Source of the DNA: SOIA01 sp964346585
GTDB taxonomy: Bacteria > Acidobacteriota > Aminicenantia > Aminicenantales > Aminicenantaceae
Direction of reading: 5' to 3'
Assembly: GCA_964346585.1 (NCBI GenBank)
Contig: CAYFVQ010000153.1
Span: forward strand, 1-64,000
Length of the DNA stretch: 64,000 bases
The translations under genes and the position numbers were made by a program. Below, one piece after another: positions 52,234-60,549 of the stretch. Each line of letters starts with the position of its first letter. Within the stretch, counting starts at the first letter, position 1. The notes beneath the pieces were generated by a model. It made no database searches, was not told the DNA's origin, and saw only the letters and a program-made list of their open reading frames with translations.

Positions 52234-54813
52234 ATGAAATGGGATAAATTCACTGTCATGGCTCAGGAAGCCTTCCAGCAGGCCCAGTCCAGAGCGGAAG
52301 AGCTGGGCAATCAAGAGCTTAAGCCCGAGCACCTTCTCTGGGCTTTTTTAAACCAGGAAGAGAATATTGTGAGTTCTGTCCTAGCTAAGATCGGAGTTAA
52401 CCCTTCTAAAATTCTCGAGGACTTGAACTCTTCTATGGATAAGATTCCCAAGGTCAAAGGAGGGGGAGAAGTCTACTTCTCTTCTTCGATGAGAAAGATA
52501 ATGACAAGCGCTCAAAAAGAGGCGGATAAACTCAAGGATGAATTCATCTCGACTGAGCACCTCTTTCTAGCTGTGTTGAAGGAGAAATCCTGCGAGGCCA
52601 GCCGGATCTTGAGAGAGAATGGAGTCACTGAAGATGCGCTCCTCAAAGCGTTGATGGCATTAAGAGGCACACAGAGAGTCACAGATCCTCAACCTGAAGC
52701 CAAATACCGGGTTCTTGAGCGCTATGCCCGGGATATCACTGAACTCGCCAAACAGGGGAAATTGGACCCGGTTATCGGCCGGGAGGATGAAGTCAGAAGA
52801 GTTGTCCAGGTTCTCTCTCGGAGAACGAAAAATAATCCTGTGCTCATCGGAGAAGCAGGAGTGGGCAAGACAGCCATTGCGGAAGGATTGGCTCAGCGCA
52901 TCGCTAACGGGGATGTTCCTTTGCCTCTCAAGAACAAACGGCTTGTCGCTCTTGATATCGGAGCATTAGTGGCTGGAACAAAATACAGAGGAGAATTCGA
53001 AGACAGGCTCAAGGCTGTCCTCAAAGAGATTGTGGAGGCAGAGGGAGAAATCATTCTTTTCATCGATGAGCTTCACACAATCATCGGAGCCGGGGCAGCC
53101 GAAGGGGCTGTCGACGCGTCAAACATGCTGAAACCACCTCTGGCAAGAGGAGAGCTTCGCTGTGTGGGAGCGACTACCCTTAATGAATACAAAAAACATA
53201 TTGAGCGGGATGCCGCACTGGAGAGACGGTTCCAGCAGGTCTATGTGGGAGAGCCTTCAGTGGAGGAAACTATATCCATTTTAAGAGGATTGAAGGAAAA
53301 ATATGAAGTGCATCATGGCGTGGAGATCAAAGATTCGGCCATCGTTGCAGCGGCCACTCTTTCCAACCGCTACATTGCTGACCGGTATCTTCCGGACAAA
53401 GCTATAGATTTGATAGATGAGGCGGCTTCGCGTATCCGGATTGAGATTGACAGCCTTCCCGAAGAAATAGATGAACTGGAGAGAAAAATCATCCAGCTTG
53501 AGATTGAAAGACAGGCCCTGAAAAAAGAAAAAGACAAGAGTGCAAAAGAGAAGTTGGATAAATTGACCAAAGAGCTGGCTGATTTAAAGGAGCAATCCTC
53601 TGTTCTCAAGGCGCACTGGCAGAGGGAGAAGGAACTGATCGATACTCTGAATAAGCTGAAAGAGAACATGGATTCCCTCAAGGTGGAGGAGCAGAATGCA
53701 GAGAGGGTTGGCGATTTAGAGAAGGTGGCTGAGATCAGATACGGGAAGCTGGTCGAGATAGAAAAGGAAATAAAGGAGATCACTGGGAAGCTGGCAGAAG
53801 TCCAGAAGAGTGGGAAAATGCTCAAGGAAGAGGTTGATGAAGAAGATGTGGCAGAAGTGGTTTCCAAATGGACAGGAATCCCGGTCTCAAGAATGCTCCA
53901 AGGAGAGATGGAAAAATTAGTCACAATGGAGTCCGTTCTGGCTGAAAGAGTCAAAGGCCAGGACCATGCTCTGAGGGCTGTTTCCGATACGATACGACGG
54001 GCCCGGGCCGGAATCCAGGATGCCTCCCGTCCTTTGGGATCATTCATTTTTCTCGGTCCCACAGGTGTCGGCAAGACCGAATTGGCACGCGTACTCGCTG
54101 AGTTTCTCTTTGATGACGAGAAGGCACTGGTCAGGCTCGACATGTCTGAGTACATGGAGAAGCACACGGTTTCGCGATTGATCGGCGCTCCTCCTGGCTA
54201 TGTCGGATACGAAGAAGGAGGTCAGCTCACCGAAGCGATCAAGCGCAGACCCTACTCGATCATTCTCCTTGATGAGATAGAGAAGGCCCATACCGATGTG
54301 TTCAACATCCTTCTTCAGATTTTAGATGATGGCCGCTTGACGGACGGAAAAGGAAGAACAGTTGATTTTAAGAATACCATCATCATCATGACGTCCAACC
54401 TGGGAAGCCAGGTGATCAAGGAGCTGAGCCAGGATTTCAGGAAGATGGAAAAAGAAGTGATGGCCATCATGGAGAGCCATTTCAGGCCCGAGTTCTTGAA
54501 CCGGATGGACGAGATTGTCATTTTTAAGGCTCTCTCCCGGGATGTTATCCTGGAGATCGTCGATATACAGATAGATGAGCTGAGAGAAAGGCTTCGCGAT
54601 AAAAAAATAGATATTGAGCTGAGTCAGGAAGCGAAAAGACTCCTGGCTGAGAGAGGATATGACCCGGTTTACGGGGCAAGGCCGGTGAAGAGGACGATAC
54701 AAAGAGATATCCAGAATCCACTGGCCCAGAAGATTTTGGAAGGGACGTATAAAGAAAAAGACAAGATAAAAGTCGGTGTGAACGACAAGAAAGAGTTTGT
54801 ATTTAAGAAGTAA
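52234..54813 (+). CDS. clpB: ClpB disaggregase (AAA+ chaperone)
   Basis: 859 residues. N domain to about 145 (two ClpN repeats), Walker A1 GEAGVGKT (206-213) with Walker B LFIDELHTIIGAG, the long coiled-coil M domain (about 410-525), which marks ClpB rather than ClpA or ClpC, then the second ATPase with GPTGVGKT, LLDEIEKAH and the sensor text DDGRLTDGKGRTVDFKNTII. The C-terminal D2 small domain ends YGARPVKRTIQRDIQNPLAQ. It pulls proteins from aggregates together with DnaK, which is not in the window. GAGGAGGAG ribosome site before ATG 52234. Confidence 0.98.
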   Translation: MKWDKFTVMAQEAFQQAQSRAEELGNQELKPEHLLWAFLNQEENIVSSVLAKIGVNPSKILEDLNSSMDKIPKVKGGGEVYFSSSMRKIMTSAQKEADKLKDEFISTEHLFLAVLKEKSCEASRILRENGVTEDALLKALMALRGTQRVTDPQPEAKYRVLERYARDITELAKQGKLDPVIGREDEVRRVVQVLSRRTKNNPVLIGEAGVGKTAIAEGLAQRIANGDVPLPLKNKRLVALDIGALVAGTKYRGEFEDRLKAVLKEIVEAEGEIILFIDELHTIIGAGAAEGAVDASNMLKPPLARGELRCVGATTLNEYKKHIERDAALERRFQQVYVGEPSVEETISILRGLKEKYEVHHGVEIKDSAIVAAATLSNRYIADRYLPDKAIDLIDEAASRIRIEIDSLPEEIDELERKIIQLEIERQALKKEKDKSAKEKLDKLTKELADLKEQSSVLKAHWQREKELIDTLNKLKENMDSLKVEEQNAERVGDLEKVAEIRYGKLVEIEKEIKEITGKLAEVQKSGKMLKEEVDEEDVAEVVSKWTGIPVSRMLQGEMEKLVTMESVLAERVKGQDHALRAVSDTIRRARAGIQDASRPLGSFIFLGPTGVGKTELARVLAEFLFDDEKALVRLDMSEYMEKHTVSRLIGAPPGYVGYEEGGQLTEAIKRRPYSIILLDEIEKAHTDVFNILLQILDDGRLTDGKGRTVDFKNTIIIMTSNLGSQVIKELSQDFRKMEKEVMAIMESHFRPEFLNRMDEIVIFKALSRDVILEIVDIQIDELRERLRDKKIDIELSQEAKRLLAERGYDPVYGARPVKRTIQRDIQNPLAQKILEGTYKEKDKIKVGVNDKKEFVFKK

Positions 54814-54815
54814 TA

Positions 54816-54908
54816 ATGGGGACGTTCCCCAAGGTACCACCCTGTCTAATTAATTCGGTTTTTTTATTGTCGTTAAAGATAGAGTGTCCTCTTGGAGAAC
54901 GTCCTCTA
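54816..54908. repeat. GGGGACGTTCCCC inverted repeat after clpB
   Basis: ATGGGGACGTTCCCCAAGG at the left and, inverted and degraded, AGAGGACGTTCTCCAAGAGG at the right, with a T-run in the middle. Same family as 60361 (the GGTACCACC part is shared). It starts two bases after the clpB stop and may help termination. Confidence 0.65.
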
Positions 54909-54985
54909 TTATTCTATTTGAGAAATAATCCTGAATTTAATATATTATTGACTTCTGGCAATTAATTCATTTCAAGGAGAGACAG

Positions 54986-55207
54986 ATGAAAGAAGATGTC
55001 AAAAAAGCGCTGGACGAAGTCAGGCCCCACCTCAAGGCCGATGGAGGAGATGTGGAGCTTGTGGATGTGACAGAGGAGGGTTTAGTGAAAGTTAAGCTTT
55101 TGGGAGCCTGCGAGGGATGTCCCATGAGGGAAATGACCTTAACTCAGGGCATTGCGCGCTTCATAAAAAAGCGAGTCCCTGAGGTTAAGGATGTCCAGGC
55201 TGTTTAA
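54986..55207 (+). CDS. nfu: NifU C-terminal-domain (Nfu) Fe-S scaffold protein
   Basis: 73 residues, a lone NifU_C domain. LDEVRPHLKADGGDVELVDV is the N-terminal signature, and C42 and C45 in GACEGCPMREMTL form the CxxC that binds a transient 4Fe-4S cluster. It should deliver clusters to apo-proteins. AAGGAGAGA ribosome site present. No other Fe-S assembly genes are next to it. Confidence 0.94.
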   Translation: MKEDVKKALDEVRPHLKADGGDVELVDVTEEGLVKVKLLGACEGCPMREMTLTQGIARFIKKRVPEVKDVQAV

Positions 55208-55318
55208 AACTTTTTAAAAGATAGTGTCTGGACGGGGCATCAGAAAAGCGGAGCTCATTCAGTTTGACAAAGAAAAATAAAACGAGTAATCGAGGGAAAA
55301 GGGAAGTAGGAGGTCAGA

Positions 55319-56662
55319 GTGAAAAAGAGGAAAGTATTTTTCTTGGTTCTCCTTTCCATCTGTTTTTTAAGCTCTTTGGCAATGGCTAACGGTTTGAACC
55401 TGAACAGCCTTGGAACGCGGGCTCTGGCTATGGGTGGAGCCTTTGTTGGATTGGCGGATGATTTCAGCGCCATTTACTGGAATCCGGCAGGTATGGCTCT
55501 TTTCCAAAAGAAGTATTTTGGCTTCTATGGAGCCGATCTCATTCCATCCGGCCAGTACAAGTTGGATGTGAATCTCCCGCCAGTCATCACACTAGTGAAT
55601 GCGAGAACGGAAACCAAACATTATCTCACTGGCCTAGCTGCCTATTATCATCCTGTGAGCGATAAAGTGGTTGTCGGTTTGGGTGTCTATGTTCCATCCG
55701 GCCCTGGGGCCCTGTGGGATGGGACTGATTTTGCGGCACTCCCAGTTCAGGCCGGTCTTCCTCCGAATCCGACCATAAGCTGGAAGAGTAAAATAGGGAT
55801 GGTCACTTTTTCCCCGGCGCTCGCGATTAAGGTAAACGATAAATTATCCATCGGAGCCACATTTAACATAAACTATGCCAAGTTCGATATCTCCATGTGG
55901 GCAGGTGCGTCAGATGCACCGATGCCAGTTGTCGACCTCGGCCAGTATGAGGAAAGTATGACAGGATGGGGATATGGTGCGACTCTCGGAGTGCTTTTTA
56001 AGCCGGTGGAAAAGTTAAGCTTTGGAGCGACGTTTCGTTCTGCCAGTACTGTCCCATTCAAAGGAGAGGCCACCATCAGCGGTATGACTGATTTGGGTGC
56101 GGCAATGATCCCCCCCACACCGTTAAATGATACCTCAGACCTTGAAAGAGAGGTCACCTGGCCGATGTGGCTTGCTGGAGGAGTCGCGTTCAGACCCATA
56201 GAAGGACTGACTCTAACAGGCGATGTGCAGTGGACACAGTGGTCAAAGATCGACGTGATGGACACTGTTTACGTCGACCCGTTCTGGGCAACAATGATGG
56301 AGCAGAGCGGTGATGATGCCAGACCCATGCACTGGGATGATGTGCTCCAGATTCGAATCGGCGCAGAATACAAGATCAATACACTGGCCTTTCGGACGGG
56401 ATATTATTACGACCCATCCCCCGCTCCTGATCGGACGATGAATGTGCTCCTCCCCAATTTTGATTTTAATGTGATCACAGCTGGTTTTGGCACCCACCTC
56501 AACGGGCTTCAGCTGGATTTTGGTATTGAGTACTTGATGGGAAAAGAGAGAAATGTGCCTGTGGAGAGGGTGGCCACCGATCCTGACTGGGAGACGGCTC
56601 AGCCCGGCATGTATAAAATGAAGATACTTGTGCCCACAATCTCCGTCAGTTACAAATTTTAA
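55319..56662 (+). CDS. FadL/OmpP1-family outer membrane transporter
   Basis: 447 residues. GTG start at 55319 with GGAGG 4 bases upstream. Signal peptide to about residue 23, then NGLNLNSLGTRALAMGGAFV and ADDFSAIYWNPAGMALF, the classic FadL hatch region. The rest is a barrel with many aromatic strand ends, closing in PTISVSYKF. Members carry long-chain fatty acids or other hydrophobic compounds such as aromatic hydrocarbons across the outer membrane. The substrate is open. The stop codon is followed by the MITE-like element at 56667. Confidence 0.92.
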   Translation: MKKRKVFFLVLLSICFLSSLAMANGLNLNSLGTRALAMGGAFVGLADDFSAIYWNPAGMALFQKKYFGFYGADLIPSGQYKLDVNLPPVITLVNARTETKHYLTGLAAYYHPVSDKVVVGLGVYVPSGPGALWDGTDFAALPVQAGLPPNPTISWKSKIGMVTFSPALAIKVNDKLSIGATFNINYAKFDISMWAGASDAPMPVVDLGQYEESMTGWGYGATLGVLFKPVEKLSFGATFRSASTVPFKGEATISGMTDLGAAMIPPTPLNDTSDLEREVTWPMWLAGGVAFRPIEGLTLTGDVQWTQWSKIDVMDTVYVDPFWATMMEQSGDDARPMHWDDVLQIRIGAEYKINTLAFRTGYYYDPSPAPDRTMNVLLPNFDFNVITAGFGTHLNGLQLDFGIEYLMGKERNVPVERVATDPDWETAQPGMYKMKILVPTISVSYKF

Positions 56663-56666
56663 ATAG

Positions 56667-56828
56667 CCTGAATTATTCATAAAAAATGCCGATATTTTCG
56701 CTGGATCAATTGTCATCGCGAGCGAAGCGTGGCGATCTCATGTGCATGCGAAAAAGCATGGGATTGATGTTATCGCTTCTCTTCTGGCAACGACTTCTGA
56801 AGCAACCTCGACTCGTGAACAATCCAGG
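56667..56828. mobile_element. Non-autonomous element (MITE-like) with asymmetric inverted ends, copy B
   Basis: Left end CCTGAATTATTCATAA and right end (minus strand) CCTGGATTGTTCACGAGTCG. It is inverted relative to copy A at 46782. The interior differs: it holds TCATCGCGAGCGAAGCGTGG, a member of the TCATTGCGAGC palindrome family, in place of the GGGGAC hairpin of copy A. It lies 5 bases after the FadL stop and about 100 bases before galU. Confidence 0.65.
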
Positions 56829-56924
56829 TAAAATAAATAGAAAGATTCGAGTCGGATTCATACAGGGTCGTTCAATTTGGCCCGGTGCGGGAGAGATTCA
56901 TTATTTCTCTCTTAAGGAGATAAA

Positions 56925-57797
56925 ATGAAGATACGAAAAGCCATCATTCCTGCGGCAGGTTTCGGGACGCGCTTCCTTCCCGCGACAAAATCCCAGCCCA
57001 AAGAGATGCTTGCGGTCATAGATAAACCCCTCATCCTCTACTCTGTTGAAGAGGCAGTTCAGTCCGGTATAGAGAGTATCGCCATCATCACCAGCCGAGG
57101 AAAATCCTCGATGGAAGATTATTTTGACAGCAGTCCTGAGCTGGAACAATTTCTGGAAAACAAGGGGAAACTCGATTATCTCAAAGAAGTCAGAAGGATT
57201 TCCGAACTCGCGGAATTCTGCTACATCCGGCAGAAAGAGGCCCTTGGACTGGGACATGCGGTTCTCATGGGCGAAAAATTCATAGGCCAGGAGCCTTTTG
57301 CCGTTCTCCTCCCTGATGATATCTATGACTGTGAGACACCCTGCACCAAGCAGCTCATCGACGCCTACGATGAGTATCAGGCTTCTGCCATCGTCCTGGG
57401 ACGCACAGATGAGGAAGGAACGAAGATGTACGGAATTGTCAAACCCAAACAGGTGACGGAGAGGGTGTTCCAGATAGAGGACCTGGTCGAAAAACCCGGG
57501 CCAGAGAAAGCCTTTTCCGATCTGGCCAGTCTGGGAAGGTATGTTTTTACACCCGAAATCTTCGAGGGCATAAAGAAGACAAAGCCCGACCACCGGGGAG
57601 AAATGCAGCTCCCGGATGGTATCAAGTATCTCCTGGAGACGCAGAAAGTCTATGGAGTGCTCTTTGAGGGAGACCGCTACGATTGCGGCGATAAGATGGG
57701 CTTTCTGGAAGCAACAATCTCTCTTGCCCTAAAAAGGCCCGAGTTCAGCGAGGGGCTGAAAGATTTCCTGAAATCCCTTAAAAGTTGGAGAAATTAA
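56925..57797 (+). CDS. galU: UTP-glucose-1-phosphate uridylyltransferase
   Basis: 290 residues. KAIIPAAGFGTRFLPATKSQ with PKEML is the nucleotide-binding start, followed by VEEAVQSGIESIAIITSRGK, LGLGHAVLMGEKFIGQEPFA, LLPDDIYDC and EDLVEKPGPEKAFSDLASLG. The KMGFLEATISLAL tail is usual for GalU. It makes UDP-glucose for polysaccharides, LPS or glycolipids. AAGGAG ribosome site before ATG 56925. The protein could serve the two glycosyltransferases of the window, but this is a guess. Confidence 0.96.
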   Translation: MKIRKAIIPAAGFGTRFLPATKSQPKEMLAVIDKPLILYSVEEAVQSGIESIAIITSRGKSSMEDYFDSSPELEQFLENKGKLDYLKEVRRISELAEFCYIRQKEALGLGHAVLMGEKFIGQEPFAVLLPDDIYDCETPCTKQLIDAYDEYQASAIVLGRTDEEGTKMYGIVKPKQVTERVFQIEDLVEKPGPEKAFSDLASLGRYVFTPEIFEGIKKTKPDHRGEMQLPDGIKYLLETQKVYGVLFEGDRYDCGDKMGFLEATISLALKRPEFSEGLKDFLKSLKSWRN

Positions 57798-57798
57798 T

Positions 57799-57985
57799 GA
57801 GTGGATTTCTGAAAAAGAGCCATGCTTTTTCTGGAACATAGATGATATTTGCTGTGATGATGGGAATAATTTATATGTTGCTGACTCGGTATGGAACGAA
57901 ATTGTGAAATTTAATTCTCATCGAACGCATATTCAATCATTCGCAAAAGAGGGGCGGGGTTCAGGTGAATTTTTAGCAGAACCTC
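57799..57985 (+). pseudogene. Relic of an NHL-type (6-bladed) beta-propeller gene
   Basis: Read in the frame of 57841, the text is DDICCDDGNNLYVADSVWNE, then IVKFNSHRTHIQSFAKEGRG and SGEFLAEPLTL. This is one NHL repeat (VDDxGNLYVADxxNxxIxKF ... FGxxGxGxGEFxxP). There is no start codon or room for the other blades: the galU stop lies just before it and the C45 gene end just after. So only one repeat of a lost secreted propeller survives. Confidence 0.65.
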
Positions 57986-57990
57986 TTACA

Positions 57991-59679
57991 CTACTTCTCT
58001 TCCCTAATCCTGGTCTCCCACGAAGCCCAATTGCCGCCAAAAGGCCTCAAACCTAGGTCAGATGGACTGGTGGGAGCCGGTACCAGAGCTTCATAAACCT
58101 GGAGTGCATGGGCCTGGGATCGCGTAAAAGCCGTAACCGCCTTTGCCAGGTAAGAGAGGGTTTCATCCCCGCTGGCCAGCAGTCCCTTATTAAAGTAGAC
58201 CTTACCCTGGTAGTACTCGGCATTGGCCAGGGAATACAGCTCATTCAAGGCGGCATATCCGGTATCCGTTAAGTTGAGATACATCAGCTTTTTGTAGGCA
58301 GTGGCTATGTCTTTGCTGGCTGCCTCCTGGGCTTCTTCGACGACTTGCTTAGGATTGGCAGCGAGAGTTAATTTGTAAAAGGTATGGGTGCCCTCTATAT
58401 AGGGATAGCTCGACAGCATCTTTTCTCCATCCGATGCGGTCGATGAATGGATCACGCGACCGGCCGGTCCTGTGCAGATATAAGCCGTACCCTCATCCCC
58501 ATCATCCGGGAGCAGCACCGAAACCCACGAATTCGAAGGCCGGCAGACCTTGGCATCCCAACCTCCTTTCGGTGGATAGGGTGGAGCATCGCCTGGAAAC
58601 CGCAGCATCATTTTCATGAATTCCACGTTGACATGACCGTGATAATTGTGGAGCATATCCCAAAGCATCAGGTTGCGGGGAGCCGAATAGGCTCCGTAAC
58701 CGCCATGCTGTTTGATGAATCCCCCTTTTTTGGTCGGCATCATCTCTTTATTCAAGTAGTTATTCGTGGAGTAGAGAAAATCCTTCTCCCCAAAGTCACC
58801 GGGTTTTCGGACACTCTGAACGGCTGCCGTCTTTTCCACAACACAGGCATTGCCTTTGACATCGACAAAATGAAAGTTTTCCGGGATGTTTATCTGCCAG
58901 GGCAGAAGCATGTCTCTGGCCTCATAGGCGTTGTTTGCGAAACGGACGATGTGGGTAAGAGAACAGGACCAGGACAAGCCATAGTTCGTGTCCACGTTTC
59001 GTGGGGAACCGCCTCCCCCGCTGTTTCCCACAAATAGCCCCTGATTATTCATCAAGAAATGATCGCCTATCTCTCCGGCTTGAGCGCCACAAATATAATT
59101 GTTTCCTTTATCTGGAAAGGCCAGAATGATTACTCCATAGGCAGCTTCACCTGAATCGAGGGTATCCATTCCGATCAGGCGTCCTTCTGTGGTTGCACTT
59201 CCCCAGGCTGAGCACACAGAACACTTTTTTATCGGGAGCGAATCCTTTTCTGCACCCGGCGGGAAAGTAGAAGTCTCAGGATTGGGAAGGGTACAATTCA
59301 TCAGCAAAACATCCGTATAGGACAGCGGGAAGCCGGAGGCTGTCGCACCATCTGCCATTCCTTTCATAATCTCGATATTTTCTGGAGTGTATTTGCGGAT
59401 GTAGAACTGGTTTCCTTTAAGCATGTGGAGCACTTTTTCACGGCTGAATGTTTGAAGAGCCGAAGCCCACCTCGCTTCTTTTTCTTTTTCCAAATAGGGT
59501 CCAGCCTGCTGACCGTATTGATACCCCATCTCATAGTCAGAACCACTTAAAATAACAACCGGCAGGATTCCTGGAGGTAGGACTTCCTTGACCTTGGTCT
59601 CATTCGCTCCCAAATTTGCGGCCAGATTCAAGAAAATCAACAAAAGAAAAAGAACATGCCAATATTTTGCAATCTTCAT
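57991..59679 (-). CDS. Secreted C45/AAT-type Ntn hydrolase (acyltransferase-like)
   Basis: 562 residues from ATG 59679, which has AGGAGA 5 bases upstream; an in-frame upstream extension to 59784 covers a repeat and is not coding. Signal peptide to about residue 25. LPVVILSGSDYEMGYQYGQQ is the usual start of the AAT/phospholipase-B-like fold, and CSVCSAWGSATTEGRLIGMD holds the candidate autoproteolytic Cys nucleophile (C156, or C153) followed by the MDTLD turn. FHFVDVKGNACVVEKT and HSSTASDGEK are later core parts. Relatives cleave amides such as acyl-amino acids, bile salts or penicillins. Substrate unknown. Confidence 0.8.
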   Translation of the reverse strand: MKIAKYWHVLFLLLIFLNLAANLGANETKVKEVLPPGILPVVILSGSDYEMGYQYGQQAGPYLEKEKEARWASALQTFSREKVLHMLKGNQFYIRKYTPENIEIMKGMADGATASGFPLSYTDVLLMNCTLPNPETSTFPPGAEKDSLPIKKCSVCSAWGSATTEGRLIGMDTLDSGEAAYGVIILAFPDKGNNYICGAQAGEIGDHFLMNNQGLFVGNSGGGGSPRNVDTNYGLSWSCSLTHIVRFANNAYEARDMLLPWQINIPENFHFVDVKGNACVVEKTAAVQSVRKPGDFGEKDFLYSTNNYLNKEMMPTKKGGFIKQHGGYGAYSAPRNLMLWDMLHNYHGHVNVEFMKMMLRFPGDAPPYPPKGGWDAKVCRPSNSWVSVLLPDDGDEGTAYICTGPAGRVIHSSTASDGEKMLSSYPYIEGTHTFYKLTLAANPKQVVEEAQEAASKDIATAYKKLMYLNLTDTGYAALNELYSLANAEYYQGKVYFNKGLLASGDETLSYLAKAVTAFTRSQAHALQVYEALVPAPTSPSDLGLRPFGGNWASWETRIREEK

Positions 59680-59710
59680 TATTTCTCCTTTTTTATGAAA
59701 CCATTTTTTT

Positions 59711-59772
59711 AAAAAAAGGGGATGGTCCCTCCCTTCCTTAAAATAATGACTAAAAGGGGCAGTCTCCTTTTT
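59711..59772. repeat. GGGGATGGTCCC hairpin repeat
   Basis: GGGGATGGTCCCTCCCTTCC to ACTAAAAGGGGCAGTCTCC between A- and T-runs. It matches the inner hairpin of 39636, 46918 and 48584, with the same TTAAAATAA centre as 46918. It lies just upstream of the C45 gene. Confidence 0.65.
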
Positions 59773-59794
59773 CTGGCCACTCATTTGACCGAGT

Positions 59795-59974
59795 TTAACT
59801 GATTTTGTTTATTAATCTGGCAATAACCGCCGTCAATATGAGTGCTAAAACGAATGAGAGAGCGGCCTTTCCACCTTGGGCCAGATAGCTCGTTCCCGGG
59901 AGGAGAATGCCCACAATCAAAATAGAAACAAAGAAACACACAAGGAAAAGCACAGTGTATCCGATAAGTTTCAT
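59795..59974 (-). CDS. Small two-helix membrane protein (59 residues)
   Basis: An ATG at 59974 opens a 59-codon frame. The product has two hydrophobic helices, YTVLFLVCFFVSILIVGILL and GKAALSFVLALILTAVIARL, with a GTSYLAQG turn between them. No family recognised. It lies upstream of the C45 gene on the same strand, with the hairpin repeat between. The ribosome site is weak, so it may not be expressed, but the pattern of two clean helices speaks for a real gene. Confidence 0.5.
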   Translation of the reverse strand: MKLIGYTVLFLVCFFVSILIVGILLPGTSYLAQGGKAALSFVLALILTAVIARLINKIS

Positions 59975-60207
59975 TGAGGTTGAGTTCTGGTCTGAGTATA
60001 AAGAGTCTTGGTCAAGAGTTCAATCGTTTTTTTCGCACTCTCCTTGTGCCCGTGAGTGCGTGCGGAGCCGTGATTTTAGTGAGATTTTTTGACTGCATAA
60101 TTCAAAAAAACTCCTGTCATTTTCAGATTTTTTCACATTCATGTCTTTAAAAAATATCTATCTAAGATAGTGTGAAAAAATTGAATGTTTTAATAAAGAT
60201 GACGAAG

Positions 60208-60280
60208 TGGCGAGGGACGGAATCGAACCGCCGACGCAGAGATTTTCAGTCTCTCGCTCTACCGACTGAGCTACCTCGCC
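60208..60280 (-). tRNA. tRNA-Phe (GAA anticodon)
   Basis: A complete 73-base tRNA on the minus strand. The acceptor arms GGCGAGG and CCTCGCC pair fully; D arm GCTC/GAGC; anticodon arm AGAGA-CTGAAAA-TCTCT with anticodon GAA; T arm with GGTTCGATTCC. The discriminator base is A. No CCA is encoded. It stands alone between the C45 region and the glycosyltransferase gene; no integrase or attachment site is visible beside it. Confidence 0.97.
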
Positions 60281-60360
60281 GTGGTTTGAGAGAAGATTTA
60301 AATCGCACATTAGTATAATTTCCAACCTGATCAATGTCAATTATTAAGTTGAATTTTTTA

Positions 60361-60494
60361 TATGGGGACGTTCCCCCAGGTGCCATTCTATCTTTGAGTG
60401 ATGTATAAGAGACTAAAAGGACAAGATAGGGTGGCACCTGGGGGAACGTCCCCATATTTTCCTGAGGTGGTACCTTGGGGAACGTCCCCATATT
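60361..60494. repeat. GGGGACGTTCCCC palindromic repeat block
   Basis: TATGGGGACGTTCCCCCAGG (60361) and its inverted partner CCTGGGGGAACGTCCCCATA (60437-60456) form a long hairpin around a short centre. A third, inverted half follows (GGTACCTTGGGGAACGTCCC, ending near 60490). Same family as 54816. It fills the gap between tRNA-Phe and the glycosyltransferase gene. Confidence 0.75.
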
Positions 60495-60549
60495 TCCATA
60501 TTTTCGTTGGACTTCAAACACGAAACATAATTAAAATAGGGGCGTGCAG

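Noticed and set aside
60208..60549. tRNA-Phe as an integration site for a genomic island
   Set aside because: No integrase, no partial tRNA repeat and no change in gene type next to it; the adjacent repeat is a dispersed palindrome.
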